Counted from the stretch's first letter, positions 7,973 to 17,556 are shown. The stretch is 64,000 bases of DNA from Sporosarcina luteola (GCF_023715585.1 NZ_JAMBOK010000001.1:992001-1056000), one strand, 5' to 3'. The notes: generated by a model from the sequence alone, not told the origin. A program made the numbers and translations.

Positions 7973-9676
7973 TCAGACGTTTAATTTCTGAAGTTCCCTA
8001 GCCTTCAATTCCCGACGAAGAATTTTTCCGCTGATCGGTGTCTTCGGCAATTCCTCGAGAAACTCAATTTCTCTCGGCGCAGCATGAGCAGCAAGCCCAC
8101 TTCGTACAAAAAGACGTAATTCTTGTAGCAGCGCATCACTCGCTTCATATCCATCCCGTAAGACGATAAATGCCTTCACGATTTCTCCTCGCACCGCGTC
8201 TGGCTTCCCAATGACACCCACCTCTGCAACCGCTGGATGTTCGATTAGTTTACTTTCCACTTCAAATGGGCCGATTCGCTCGCCCGAAGAATTGATCATA
8301 TCATCGCTCCGGCCTTGGAAAAAGATATAGCCGTTATCATCGATCGTCGCCAAGTCGCCTGATACATACCATCCTTCGAATGGGAAGTACGTCGAATACT
8401 TGGCAGGATCGTTCCACACTTCCCTCATTATTGCAGGCCAATTCGCTTTCAAAGCTAAGTGTCCTACTTCGCCAGGCGCAAGTTTTTCACCATCATCTCC
8501 TAGAATTGCCGCTTCAATTCCCGGAAACGGTCTTCCCATCGACCCTGGAATTATTTTGTCGGAGGGCAGATTCACAATGAGCTGGGCTCCTGTTTCTGTC
8601 ATCCACCATGTATCATGTATTCTGTTCGACAACGTTTTAATCCCCCAACGTATCACTTCGGGATTTAACGGCTCACCCACGCTTAACACATGTCGGATCT
8701 TCGACAAATCATAGTTTGATGTCTTTTCATCTTCTTCCGCCATCAGCATTCTGAAAGCCGTAGGTGCACTATACCAAACAGTGACACCCGATTTTTCCAA
8801 TACAGAAAACCATTCATCGGCATTAAATCTGCCACCGTGAATGACGATCGTTGCCCGATTCAACAAGGGAGCGAAAACACCATACACCGTCCCCGTTACC
8901 CAGCCAGGATGTGCCGTGCACCAATATACATCGTCTTCTTTCAAATCCAACACCCATCTGCCTGTAATGTATTGTTGGATCATCGCTCGATGAGCATGGA
9001 TAATTCCTTTTGGCCGACCTGTCGAACCACTCGTATAATGAATATTAAGCGCATGGTCCAACTCCACCCACTCGATGAGATTCTCTTCAATCTCAACTGC
9101 TCGAGCCTCGGCAAACAATGATATTTCATCATCCTTGCATTGTTCTGGCTCTGCCGTTATGAACACCGTTTTCAATGATGGCAACTCGGCACGCGGAACC
9201 CGTTTTATGAATTCAGGTGAGGCAATTAAATACGTTCCCTCACAATCGGCAATCCGCTCCTTCACTGCATCTTCCATAAACGCTTCAAATAGCGGTCCGA
9301 CAACTGCGCCTAGTTTAATGGCAGCGAGCATCGCGATATGACAATCAGGATGCTTCGGTAGAAAGATAAAGACGAAATCTCCTTTTTTCACCCCTTTCTT
9401 TTTCAAGACAGTTGCCCAAAGATCGGTTTTCTCTTTCAATTCGCGGTACGTTACTGTGTACTCTTCATTTTCTCCAAAATAATGCAGTGCGATTTTATCT
9501 CCGTGCCCCTCCACTACATGGCGATCCACACATTCATAAGCCATATTCACTTTTCCGGTATCAGACCAACTGAAATTTGATTCGATACTTTTCCATGTGA
9601 AATCTTTTCTTGAAGGAAGTTCAACTGTAATGTTGTAATTTCCTTTTTGTGGATAAATCACTTCCTCATTTGCCAT
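7973..9676 (-). CDS. AMP-forming acyl-CoA synthetase (AcsA-like)
   Basis: The 567-residue ANL-superfamily ligase makes acyl-CoA from a carboxylate, ATP and CoA. It carries the P-loop YTSGSTGRPKGIIH, the acyl-adenylate motif DTWWMTETGAQ, the hinge region GWYVSGDLATIDDNGYIFFQ and the catalytic-lysine tail PKTPISGKILRRELK. It resembles acetyl/propionyl-type synthetases, but substrate choice is not readable by eye. The ATG at 9676 is one base past the stop of the ABC ATPase, and its AAGGAGG lies inside that gene. It is therefore translationally coupled as the last gene of the SAM-riboswitch operon, an unusual setting for such an enzyme. Confidence 0.85.
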   Translation of the reverse strand: MANEEVIYPQKGNYNITVELPSRKDFTWKSIESNFSWSDTGKVNMAYECVDRHVVEGHGDKIALHYFGENEEYTVTYRELKEKTDLWATVLKKKGVKKGDFVFIFLPKHPDCHIAMLAAIKLGAVVGPLFEAFMEDAVKERIADCEGTYLIASPEFIKRVPRAELPSLKTVFITAEPEQCKDDEISLFAEARAVEIEENLIEWVELDHALNIHYTSGSTGRPKGIIHAHRAMIQQYITGRWVLDLKEDDVYWCTAHPGWVTGTVYGVFAPLLNRATIVIHGGRFNADEWFSVLEKSGVTVWYSAPTAFRMLMAEEDEKTSNYDLSKIRHVLSVGEPLNPEVIRWGIKTLSNRIHDTWWMTETGAQLIVNLPSDKIIPGSMGRPFPGIEAAILGDDGEKLAPGEVGHLALKANWPAIMREVWNDPAKYSTYFPFEGWYVSGDLATIDDNGYIFFQGRSDDMINSSGERIGPFEVESKLIEHPAVAEVGVIGKPDAVRGEIVKAFIVLRDGYEASDALLQELRLFVRSGLAAHAAPREIEFLEELPKTPISGKILRRELKARELQKLNV

Positions 9677-9677
9677 G

Positions 9678-10397
9678 TTAGACAACCTCCTTCTCGATAT
9701 GTAAAAGCTCAAGGATTTCTGCTTTTTTAGCCGCTAAAAACGAATCGCCTCGATCTCTCGGCTTTGCTACATCAATCGACAATTCCGCTTGCAATGTCCC
9801 AGGCTGACCACCGAGGATAAAAATTCGATCGCATAAGTAAAGCGCCTCGTCTATGTCATGTGTAACGATTACCATCGTTGTTAGACGGTTCTTTTGGATC
9901 TTCAACAATAAGTCTTGCAGCTGCATTTTAGTAAAAGCATCCAACGCACTAAATGGCTCATCAAGAAGCAAGACATCCGGCTCGCCAATAAGTGCACGGG
10001 CAATTGCGGTTCGTTGTGCCATCCCACCTGACAAGTCTTTCGGATAATGAGCATCGAAGTCAGACAAACCGACAAGATTCAAATACTCCTGGATTGTTGC
10101 TTGTTTCTCCTTCTCATCTTTCGCTCCGAATAAAATATTTTCTCTTACAGTAAGCCAAGGCATCAGTCTCGGCTCTTGAAAGATCATCCCGATTGGCTGC
10201 TCTCCTACACCACCAATTTCAATTGCCCCATCATAATTCTGATCCAGTCCGGATAAAACGCGCAGCAGTGTACTTTTTCCGCAACCACTTGTTCCTAAAA
10301 TCCCAACAGTCTCTCCTTCTTTAATGGAAAATGAAATGTTGTTAAATCCTGCAAGTCCGTTATTAAATGTCCTAGTAGCCTCTTTTACTTTCAACAT
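9678..10397 (-). CDS. ssuB: ABC transporter ATP-binding protein, SsuB/TauB type
   Basis: The 239-residue ATPase has Walker A GTSGCGKST, the Q-loop region GMIFQEPRLMPWLTV, signature LSGGMAQRTAIARALI, Walker B VLLLDEPFSALD and switch His in VIVTHDIDEAL. The QEPRLMPWLTV variant is typical of the nitrate/sulfonate/taurine importer group. It works with the permease and binding protein encoded just upstream (13-base gap to the permease). Sulfonate or another organosulfur substrate is inferred from the SAM riboswitch on the leader. Confidence 0.85.
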   Translation of the reverse strand: MLKVKEATRTFNNGLAGFNNISFSIKEGETVGILGTSGCGKSTLLRVLSGLDQNYDGAIEIGGVGEQPIGMIFQEPRLMPWLTVRENILFGAKDEKEKQATIQEYLNLVGLSDFDAHYPKDLSGGMAQRTAIARALIGEPDVLLLDEPFSALDAFTKMQLQDLLLKIQKNRLTTMVIVTHDIDEALYLCDRIFILGGQPGTLQAELSIDVAKPRDRGDSFLAAKKAEILELLHIEKEVV

Positions 10398-10410
10398 TGC
10401 AATCCCTCCA

Positions 10411-11250
10411 TCATAGTTGGTTTTGAAGATTGTCTTGCCACTTCAATGCACGTGCTTCCAGTGTTTTCAACAGAGAATCAGTCGCTTTCCCTAACAGTGC
10501 AAATAAAATAATGCTGGCAATAATGAGCTCCGGTGAGTACGTATTCTGACCAACGACTAGTAAATACCCAAGGCCTTGACTGGCACCCATCAGCTCGGCA
10601 GCTACGACGAACATCCAGCCTAATCCGACACCACTGCGCAACCCTACTAGGAATGATGGAAGTGAAGCGGGCAAGATGATACGGCGAACAATTTGCAACG
10701 GAGTGAAATGGTAGATCTTCCCGACTTCAATCAACTTGCGATCCACACCTTGAATACCTGAGACAATATTCAAATAAACCGGAAAGAATACACCGACAGC
10801 AATTAGCATCACTTTTGATGATTCTCCAATTCCCATCCAAAGAATAAACAATGGAACCCAAGCTAAAGAGGGAATCGCGCGAAATGCTTGAATTAATGGG
10901 TCCATCAGCTGTTCAAACCATTTAAAATACCCAACAATAGATCCCAATACAACCGCGGCAAATGTTCCTGCCAGAAACCCGATTAAGACCCGAAAGAACG
11001 TGATCCCCACATGTCCCCAAAGTGTACCTTCTTGTGCTAATTCGATTATCTTTTGCAGAATGGTTGTTGGAGCGGGAAAGACATAGGCATCAAGCCAATT
11101 TAAGCGGATAGCGGTTTCCCAAACGACTAAAAGAATGAACGGAATGAGTAAGCCAAGAGCTAACCCCCTCACCTTATTTTCAAAGTTAACGTTGACCGAC
11201 TTTTTTCCTTTAGTTTTAAACAATTCTCTTTCGTCAATATTGACCGTCAT
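10411..11250 (-). CDS. ssuC: ABC transporter permease, SsuC/TauC type
   Basis: The roughly 280-residue membrane protein has about six predicted helices (LALGLLIPFILLVVWETAI first) and the permease EAA-type loop around EVGKIYHFTPLQIVRRIILP, which contacts the ATPase. The start is the ATG at 11250, with AGGGGG seven bases upstream; an ATG two codons earlier would be too close to that site. It lies between the genes for the binding protein and the ATPase and forms the channel of the importer. Confidence 0.85.
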   Translation of the reverse strand: MTVNIDERELFKTKGKKSVNVNFENKVRGLALGLLIPFILLVVWETAIRLNWLDAYVFPAPTTILQKIIELAQEGTLWGHVGITFFRVLIGFLAGTFAAVVLGSIVGYFKWFEQLMDPLIQAFRAIPSLAWVPLFILWMGIGESSKVMLIAVGVFFPVYLNIVSGIQGVDRKLIEVGKIYHFTPLQIVRRIILPASLPSFLVGLRSGVGLGWMFVVAAELMGASQGLGYLLVVGQNTYSPELIIASIILFALLGKATDSLLKTLEARALKWQDNLQNQL

Positions 11251-11266
11251 GTCCATTCCCCCTAAT

Positions 11267-12250
11267 TCATTGAATTACTTTTTTTGAATACTGATCATTA
11301 ATTAATTCTTCTACAATTTTTGCGACATCCACATTGCCGTTAATCACATTCTCTGATTGCAACACTTCACCAGCTGCAGTTAGTGATTCAATTTGCTTTG
11401 AACCGGGGATTGGATCTGAAAAATCGTTACGTTCTAGACTCTTCTGGGCTACTTCCAATGGCATTTCTGCTTCTTTCGCAAGTATGTCGGCTGCCTCATC
11501 CGGGTTTTCGATAACCCATTTCCGAGCCTTTTCGTAGACCTCAATCACTGTTTCTACCACTTCAGGATGTTGCTCGGCAAAGTCAGAACGGACATTCAGC
11601 GTTCCGTACGTATTTTTTTCATGGTCACGTAAAAATAACTCGGCACCAGAATCCACTTCAACTTTTGCCATATGTGGATCTAGCCCTGCCCATGCTTCCA
11701 CTTGACCGGTTAGAAGAGCGTTTGCTCCATCAGAGTGCTGCAAATTCACAATTTCCAAGTCCTTTGACGACAAACCAACTTCCTGTAACGAACGGAGAAG
11801 GAATATATACGGATCTGTTCCTAGCGTCGCAGCTACTTTTTTTCCCTTCAATTGTTCGATTGATGTGATTTTGGAATCACCTGTTGCCACAAGTGCAGTC
11901 CATTCCGGCTTTGAATAAATATAGACCGATTCAATTGGCGACCCATTAGATTTGGCGATTAATGCAGCAGCACCAGCCGTCGAGCCGAAATCGACGCTCT
12001 TCGAATTTAAAAATTCAAGCGCTTTATTGCTTCCATGGCTGAGTACCCATTCCACTTCAATCCCTTGTTCCTTAAACGCATCTTCAGCCCAACCGAATTC
12101 TTTCAGCGCAAGGCTAGTTGGTGAGTAGTATGCATAATCCAGTACTACTTTCTTCAACTCTCCCTTTTCCTTCCCTTCACCTTTTGAACAAGCTGTCATC
12201 ATTAGCGCTGCCCCGATTACCAGTAGCACTCCTGCAATCCATTTCCTCAT
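11267..12250 (-). CDS. ssuA: ABC transporter substrate-binding lipoprotein, SsuA type
   Basis: A lipoprotein signal peptide ends in the lipobox MTAC (Cys near residue 21), so the 327-residue protein should be anchored outside the membrane. The mature part has the NMT1/SsuA fold markers: DYAYYSPTSLALKEFGWAED, DFGSTAGAAALIAKSNGSPI and LKGKKVAATLGTDPYIFLLR. Relatives bind alkanesulfonates, taurine, nitrate or pyrimidine precursors. The SAM riboswitch upstream points to a sulfur compound. It is the first gene of the operon and starts at an ATG after TAGGAGG. Confidence 0.85.
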   Translation of the reverse strand: MRKWIAGVLLVIGAALMMTACSKGEGKEKGELKKVVLDYAYYSPTSLALKEFGWAEDAFKEQGIEVEWVLSHGSNKALEFLNSKSVDFGSTAGAAALIAKSNGSPIESVYIYSKPEWTALVATGDSKITSIEQLKGKKVAATLGTDPYIFLLRSLQEVGLSSKDLEIVNLQHSDGANALLTGQVEAWAGLDPHMAKVEVDSGAELFLRDHEKNTYGTLNVRSDFAEQHPEVVETVIEVYEKARKWVIENPDEAADILAKEAEMPLEVAQKSLERNDFSDPIPGSKQIESLTAAGEVLQSENVINGNVDVAKIVEELINDQYSKKVIQ

Positions 12251-12370
12251 GTCTATTTCCTCCTAAATTCGTTTTTTATATTGGAATTCATAATAACCTA
12301 ATTAATATTGTTCATATTGGTATAGTCGGATTTAGCTTTATGAAATTCTAGTTTCCTTTTAATGAATATG

Positions 12371-12526
12371 AAAAACCCTCTTCATAAGAAGAGGGCTGCA
12401 AAAATTCCTCCTCTTATCTTCCAGGCTTAAAAACACCTGTAGGATGTAGCACCTTTTCAGATGAATTCATCTGTTGGTTGCCGGGCTTCTTCGGGCCTAT
12501 TCCCTCCGCCACTCTAAATAAGAGAT
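12371..12526 (-). promoter_or_regulatory. SAM-I (S-box) riboswitch with terminator
   Basis: On the minus strand the leader reads CTTATTTAGAGTGGCGGAGG, then AGGCCCGAAGAAGCCCGGCAA, then AAGGTGCTACATCC and finally GGAAGATAAGAG, the conserved S-box blocks in the right order. The CTCTTAT/ATAAGAG helix closes the aptamer. It is followed by a terminator hairpin CCCTCTTC-ATAA-GAAGAGGG (12376-12395) and TTTTT. Binding S-adenosylmethionine should stop transcription, so the ssuABC-acyl-CoA synthetase operon is expressed when SAM is low. Confidence 0.96.
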
Positions 12527-12574
12527 GTATGTAGTTGTTAGAATCATTTTTATAACTTCAACTGATTGAAAATT

Positions 12575-12603
12575 AGTATAAACATATATAAATAAATTGT
12601 CAA
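12575..12603 (-). promoter_or_regulatory. Sigma-A promoter of the S-box operon
   Basis: TTGACA (12598-12603) and TATACT (12575-12580) are separated by exactly 17 bases, about 50 bases before the riboswitch aptamer. Confidence 0.8.
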
Positions 12604-12684
12604 CCATACAATTCATATTATATTAATAATTTAAATTAATATTCGGATTTAATTGCACGCCATGTCTCCTTTTAGGCGCCCCCT

Positions 12685-14127
12685 TTAGATTTCAAATGCA
12701 GCATAACTTCCCTCATCTTCAAAATCTTTCACCATGACAACTTTATCGGAAAACTGTTCCACAGTATTCGTGCTGTTACCTATAATAAAGGATAGGACAT
12801 TAAAGGCTTTCTCTTTTTTCTTCTTATTGAACTCCTCAAGGAATGAATCTTTTATGCTGTCTTCACCATCCGTCACAAACACTACATCAGCTTTTTTAAA
12901 ACGGCTTTCATTAATAACACTTAGCGATTTACCAAGAGGCAAAGAAAAATCCGTCCCACCGCTCAAAAAGGTTTGTGCCAGATTCACCATATCCGAAATC
13001 TTTAATTTTCCCTTTTCGTATGTAAATACTTGCAAGCGCGTGGAAAATAAAATCAAACAAAAATCCCTTCTCTGCTTTCTGGCAATCGATATGAGGGCTA
13101 ACGTAAACCCTTTGGATTGAGAATCAAGGTGCTGCATACTACCCGACTGATCCAAGCAAAGTATGATTGGACCTTTCCCAAGGACCTCTTTTCCCTCCTG
13201 TTCATATAGCATCGTCTGACCTTCTGCAAACCGACGAAGAAAGTCGTTCCTCGTTATTGGATGCATGTAAAATCCCAGCTCCATCGGCAACAACCGTTCA
13301 ATATCGCCACCTATTGTGACTCCACTTCTTTCCATCGCATCGTTATATTCGGCCTTTTGTTTTTTACGGGCTGCCTGTTTGAATCGACCAGCCCAGTCTG
13401 CAATTTCTTTCATTTTTTTATCAGAAGCTATCTTCTCTGCTAGCGACAGTTGGTCTCGAAGAGGAACTTTTTTCAGTTCTGCATCCCCGCTGCCCGCTCG
13501 AGTGCCACCGAACAATGATTTCAAACCCTCCTTCACCTGCTTTGTTTCGTGCAACGCTTGAACCAATGCTTGTGAAAAGCTATTACTATTGCTTTCGAGT
13601 TTCTGTTTCAATTTCTCATCAAATCTATCCATTAACTCTGTAATTTTCTCTTCGATTGCACGACTACCATTTCCCGTCTCATCATGCCACTCCTGCCTTT
13701 GGAGTTGCCTTTGCACCGCAAGGATTTCCTGCATCTGCTCTTTCAATTCTTCGGCTTGATTTTTTTGGTCAACCAGCCATTGGTTCATCTTCTCTCCGAA
13801 TTTCACCGTGCCGATAGCTGACGACAAATCATCCAATCGGGTGGTGGTTCGGAAGGTATCAAAGTTTTCGTCCGCCATGATTCTTTCCATGAGTGATTTA
13901 TTAACCTTTAAAACACTTTCTAGGTCCTCTTCAATAATCTCAGGTTTCATCTTGTATAAGGAAGCCCAAATGTCTGCCAGTAATGAATCGAACATCGGCA
14001 GTACACCTTCAGCTCTTACCTTTTGAAGACCTGAAGACATATCGAAAATATCTCTGAAACGTCTTTTATCGAACGCGTCCGTGTTCAAGACCGACCGAAT
14101 TTCAGTGCGTCTATTACGACTGTTCAA
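12685..14127 (-). CDS. VWA-domain protein, ViaA/CoxE-like
   Basis: The 480-residue protein has a helical N-terminal half, including a coiled-coil-like QMQEILAVQRQLQRQE stretch, and a C-terminal von Willebrand A domain. The MIDAS metal site is visible as LCLDQSGSMQHLD, then GGTDFS and FVTDGEDS. It pairs with the AAA+ ATPase gene just upstream, as ViaA does with RavA in enterobacteria. The start is probably the TTG at 14127, which has AGGAG nine bases upstream; a GTG at 14136 would overlap that site. The role is likely chaperone-like cofactor insertion or protein remodelling (inference from the family). Confidence 0.8.
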   Translation of the reverse strand: MNSRNRRTEIRSVLNTDAFDKRRFRDIFDMSSGLQKVRAEGVLPMFDSLLADIWASLYKMKPEIIEEDLESVLKVNKSLMERIMADENFDTFRTTTRLDDLSSAIGTVKFGEKMNQWLVDQKNQAEELKEQMQEILAVQRQLQRQEWHDETGNGSRAIEEKITELMDRFDEKLKQKLESNSNSFSQALVQALHETKQVKEGLKSLFGGTRAGSGDAELKKVPLRDQLSLAEKIASDKKMKEIADWAGRFKQAARKKQKAEYNDAMERSGVTIGGDIERLLPMELGFYMHPITRNDFLRRFAEGQTMLYEQEGKEVLGKGPIILCLDQSGSMQHLDSQSKGFTLALISIARKQRRDFCLILFSTRLQVFTYEKGKLKISDMVNLAQTFLSGGTDFSLPLGKSLSVINESRFKKADVVFVTDGEDSIKDSFLEEFNKKKKEKAFNVLSFIIGNSTNTVEQFSDKVVMVKDFEDEGSYAAFEI

Positions 14128-14142
14128 GTAGAACACTCCTTT

Positions 14143-15318
14143 TCACATTTTAAAGAAGGTGCTAGCGGATTCCTTCTGTTCCTTTCGAGCTTCAAAATAC
14201 CAAGGTTCTAAAATGTTATTCAAGATTTCATGTTCCATCGTAGTCAATTTAGTAAGTAATGCATCAATATCATCTTTTCGACTATGATAATCACTTTTAA
14301 GTTTTTTCAAATCTTCCACTAAGGCTTTCATTTTGTGAGTCGCTTCCATTCCAAATTCGGTCGAAGGATCCTGAAGAATGGTGTAAAACACTTCGTATGC
14401 TTCATCTTGTATGGATTGAAGGGCCTGCGTAACGACATCTTGTGAATGATTGCGGATAATGGTAGACACAGCATCTTTTTGGTCTACCGTTTGCCAAAGG
14501 ACATTTTCAAGGATGACAATGTCGGATACATTCACAACTTGTCTCTGGCTTATCACCGCCTTCGCTTGAAGTACGGAAAGTGACTGTTTAAATCGCCTGT
14601 CAGAAGGGCGTATCCCTTCGTCACGTAATTCATTTCGAATCTCCGAGAGTTTTTCATACACTTCATCCGGTATTAAAACACTATCCGTCAACAACTGAAG
14701 TTGAATCAATTCGTCCATCGTCATGGAAGGCATAGAATGATTCCTCTCAGTTCCCTTCATCATCGAAACAAAATTCGTTTGATCTGCAATATAATCCAAC
14801 TCGAATCGTAGTAAGAACCTGTCAAATAGAGCTTCCAGTCCTTCCCCTTCTTCAGGATATTCATTAGAAGCCCCAATAACTGAAAGTAACGGTGCCTTTT
14901 CCGGCGCTCCGCTATTATAAAATATCCTCTCGTTTATAAGAGTCAGCAAGCTGTTCAAAATTGCAGAATTGGCTTTAAATATCTCATCCAAGAAAACAAG
15001 ATGTGCTTCCGGCATTTTAGAAACTGTATTCCGCTTGTATATGCCTTTTTCAAGATCTTTCAACGACAACGGACCAAAAACTTCTTCAGGTGTGCTGAAC
15101 CTAGTTAATAACCATTGGAAGTATTCTGTTCCGTGTACGATCTTCGCCAACTCGACAGATAATGCAGATTTCGCAGTTCCGGCGGGTCCAATCATGAGCA
15201 TATGCTGTCTCGAAAGCAGAGCGACAAGAATCCCTTCAACCTCGTTCTCCCGTTCAAAATACTTCGCATTGAGTGCCTGTCTAATTTCCTGTAACTTTTT
15301 CAAATTCGCCATAGCCAT
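14143..15318 (-). CDS. MoxR-family AAA+ ATPase, RavA-like
   Basis: The 391-residue ATPase has Walker A GPAGTAKSAL, the RavA/MoxR hallmark TRFSTPEEVFGPLSLKDLE, Walker B LVFLDEIFKANSAILNSLL, sensor 1 VIGASNEYPEEGEGLEAL and the arginine-finger region LFDRFLLRFELDYI. The C-terminal 120 residues are helical and lack the LARA domain of E. coli RavA. MoxR ATPases act with a VWA partner, encoded next with a 15-base gap. The ATG at 15318 follows AAGGAG. The client protein is not known from the neighbourhood. Confidence 0.85.
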   Translation of the reverse strand: MAMANLKKLQEIRQALNAKYFERENEVEGILVALLSRQHMLMIGPAGTAKSALSVELAKIVHGTEYFQWLLTRFSTPEEVFGPLSLKDLEKGIYKRNTVSKMPEAHLVFLDEIFKANSAILNSLLTLINERIFYNSGAPEKAPLLSVIGASNEYPEEGEGLEALFDRFLLRFELDYIADQTNFVSMMKGTERNHSMPSMTMDELIQLQLLTDSVLIPDEVYEKLSEIRNELRDEGIRPSDRRFKQSLSVLQAKAVISQRQVVNVSDIVILENVLWQTVDQKDAVSTIIRNHSQDVVTQALQSIQDEAYEVFYTILQDPSTEFGMEATHKMKALVEDLKKLKSDYHSRKDDIDALLTKLTTMEHEILNNILEPWYFEARKEQKESASTFFKM

Positions 15319-15440
15319 TTTCTATATCTCCTTACTTTTTGCAATGTGTATAATAATTTCTTTACTTATAGTCTGAAGGATACGAAGTCATTTTAATCTG
15401 CCGATCACTAAGTTTTTATCCAAGCGAACGCCGCAATGAT

Positions 15441-15486
15441 AAAAAGCGTTGCAACCGTTGAAGTCACAACGGTTACAGCGCTTTTT
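15441..15486 (-). terminator. Terminator-like hairpin upstream of the MoxR gene
   Basis: AAAAAGCG..CAACCGTTG pairs with CAACGGTT..GCGCTTTTT. Apart from this hairpin and an imperfect repeat of TGTTGTATT around 15568-15592, I see nothing functional between 15319 and 15673. Confidence 0.65.
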
Positions 15487-15673
15487 ATCGAAAATTATTA
15501 AATACTTCCTAAGAGAACCTAAATATTTGCCGAGTAACGTTTTTGTTACTGCATTTCCAACTATCTTGTGTTGTATTTGTGTTGTATTTAAACAAATCCG
15601 ATCCTTGACTGATCTCCTCTTTATGTTTAATAACCCTAAAAAATCTTCAACTAATTATCGTCTCTCCAACCAG

Positions 15674-15889
15674 TCATAGAGCCAATATCGATCGACCTAG
15701 CAAAACTAATTGGTTTTCTCTTTTACCAAATAAACTTCCTTTGTAATAAATCACTAAAATAAACGCAATAATAGCTGATATATTTTGAATAACGGGCAAA
15801 TCTCCTGATAGTTTTACAAAAAGGGGCATGCCAACAAATCCGATAGATGAAATCAACATTAATAAATTACCCTTAACAATGTTGCTCAA
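15674..15889 (-). pseudogene. EamA/DMT-family transporter remnant
   Basis: The 71 codons read like the N-terminus of a DMT-superfamily permease: VKGNLLMLISSIGFVGMPLF, then SGDLPVIQNISAIIAFIL and KGSLFGKRENQLVLLGRS. Intact members are about 290 residues with ten helices. Here the segment after DLPVIQ seems shortened and the frame stops after the second helix region, with no continuation downstream. It is best read as a decayed fragment at the edge of the accessory region. Confidence 0.65.
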
Positions 15890-16037
15890 AAATTACATCC
15901 CTATAAAAACTACTACGTACGTTTTTTACTTTCACTATCAACAAATTCACAATATTTGTAGTTAATTTACCTTACTAGACATCATATTCTATTACCGGGA
16001 TCGGGAGGTGATAGATCATATTAAATGTTTTTTTCAT

Positions 16038-16727
16038 TTACTTTATCCTTACGTCATTCTCATATCTATCTGCAATCTTTGTTATTAAAATACCTGCCCC
16101 CCAATATATTAGTGCCACCATTAAAAACGCTTCAACAAAGCGGAAATTCTGAGCAGCCATAATTTTTGCTTTTGCAAAAATATCTATGACGGTTATTAAA
16201 AAACCGAGTGAAGTAGCTTTAATCGCCACAGTAAAGGAGTTTGCAAAATCGGGTACCGCATGTACAAATGCCTGTGGAACAATAATTCTAGTAAAGGTTT
16301 GATAAAAACTATAACCTAAAGAATGGGCAGCCTCAATTTGTCCATAATCTACGGCTAAAAATGCCCCCCTTATAATCTCCGATTGAAAGGCAGATAATGT
16401 TAGGCTAACAGTAACAATTAAAATGATAACCGGTGACATATTATTCATATTGTAATTAATACCGAGCAGCGATATGATGAGTTGCCCCATGGCTGGCAAT
16501 GCATAGTACATTAAATATAGAAAAACAACCATGGGAGTACCTCTTAAAAACAATTTGAACAACCCTATTAGTTGAATTAAAACTGGAATCTTATATTGTT
16601 GTATTATGGCTATCACTATACCTAAAAGCGTTGATAAAATAAGTATAGTAACCGCTAACAACAAGGTTTTTGGAAGTAAACCCAGAATTCCTAAAAACAT
16701 ATCGTATGAAGCCTTTAAGTCAAACAT
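16038..16727 (-). CDS. Polar amino acid ABC transporter permease (HisM/HisQ family), second subunit
   Basis: The roughly 229-residue permease has five or so helices and the amino-acid-importer loop EAAHSLGYSFYQTFTRIIVP that docks to the ATPase. The ATG at 16727 is preceded by GGGGGGG; the longer frame to 16781 overlaps the first permease and lacks a ribosome site. With the other permease it would form a heterodimeric channel. It is the last gene of the gntR-opine dehydrogenase-ABC cluster. Composition is AT-rich compared with flanking core genes. Confidence 0.85.
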   Translation of the reverse strand: MFDLKASYDMFLGILGLLPKTLLLAVTILILSTLLGIVIAIIQQYKIPVLIQLIGLFKLFLRGTPMVVFLYLMYYALPAMGQLIISLLGINYNMNNMSPVIILIVTVSLTLSAFQSEIIRGAFLAVDYGQIEAAHSLGYSFYQTFTRIIVPQAFVHAVPDFANSFTVAIKATSLGFLITVIDIFAKAKIMAAQNFRFVEAFLMVALIYWGAGILITKIADRYENDVRIK

Positions 16728-16755
16728 TATACCCCCCCTAATTATTCTTATACTA

Positions 16756-17427
16756 CTATCTAAATGATGTTTTCTTCTCAAGTTTTTTAATCAAAAAATC
16801 AGCCGTAAAACACATTGCAGAAAACATCAAGGCGATAACAAAGTATATAAATACTTGATTCGTACCATAAGATCTTGATATAAATAATTCAGCAACCCCC
16901 ATAATATCAATTACACCAATCGCAAAGATAAGCGATGTATCATGGATTAAATAAACTAATCCATTTCCATATCCGGGGAGGGCGACAGGTATTACCTGCG
17001 GAAGTATAATTCTAAAAAATTTTTTAGTTGGCGTATAGCCTAAACTATCAGCTGCCTCATGTTGACTTTTATCGACGGACAGATAGGCTGGACGAAATAC
17101 CTCAGAAATATATCCTGAATGATAAAATCCCATTGAAATGATCGCTGCATGCATTGGGCTTACATCTACCGAATTAAAGCCCATAAGTGATAAAATCTTT
17201 GGGATACCAAAGTACGCGATGAAAAGTAATATTAATCCGGGGACGCTTCGGGCAAATGAAACATATAAATCTGCCATTTGACTAATTACCGGAATCTTTT
17301 TTATTCTAAGGAATGTTAATAAAATAGCAAAGAGTAATCCAAGTGCTGCCGATAAAATTATTATTATAATATTAATGGGGAGTACTTTTAAAAATTCCAA
17401 TAACAATTCTAACGTACTCATTTCCAA
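16756..17427 (-). CDS. Polar amino acid ABC transporter permease, first subunit
   Basis: The 223-residue HisM/HisQ-type permease begins ELLLEFLKVLPINIIIIIL and has the loop EAADSLGYTPTKKFFRIILP. A TTG at 17427 with GGGAGG seven bases upstream fits best as start; an ATG two codons later is an alternative. It shares the cluster with the binding protein and ATPase and is separated from the binding-protein gene by 253 bases containing a large hairpin. Heterodimeric permeases of this type serve octopine, nopaline, histidine or arginine importers. Confidence 0.85.
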   Translation of the reverse strand: MEMSTLELLLEFLKVLPINIIIIILSAALGLLFAILLTFLRIKKIPVISQMADLYVSFARSVPGLILLFIAYFGIPKILSLMGFNSVDVSPMHAAIISMGFYHSGYISEVFRPAYLSVDKSQHEAADSLGYTPTKKFFRIILPQVIPVALPGYGNGLVYLIHDTSLIFAIGVIDIMGVAELFISRSYGTNQVFIYFVIALMFSAMCFTADFLIKKLEKKTSFR

Positions 17428-17556
17428 AGTAATTCCTCCCTTAAATGATAACGTTTCAATTTACTTATGTAATTGCTGTCAATAAATTTTATAATAAAGC
17501 CATTAGGGAGTTGTATACTATTATCGTTCAAGGTACACCTGTTTTAATCTTTGTTT

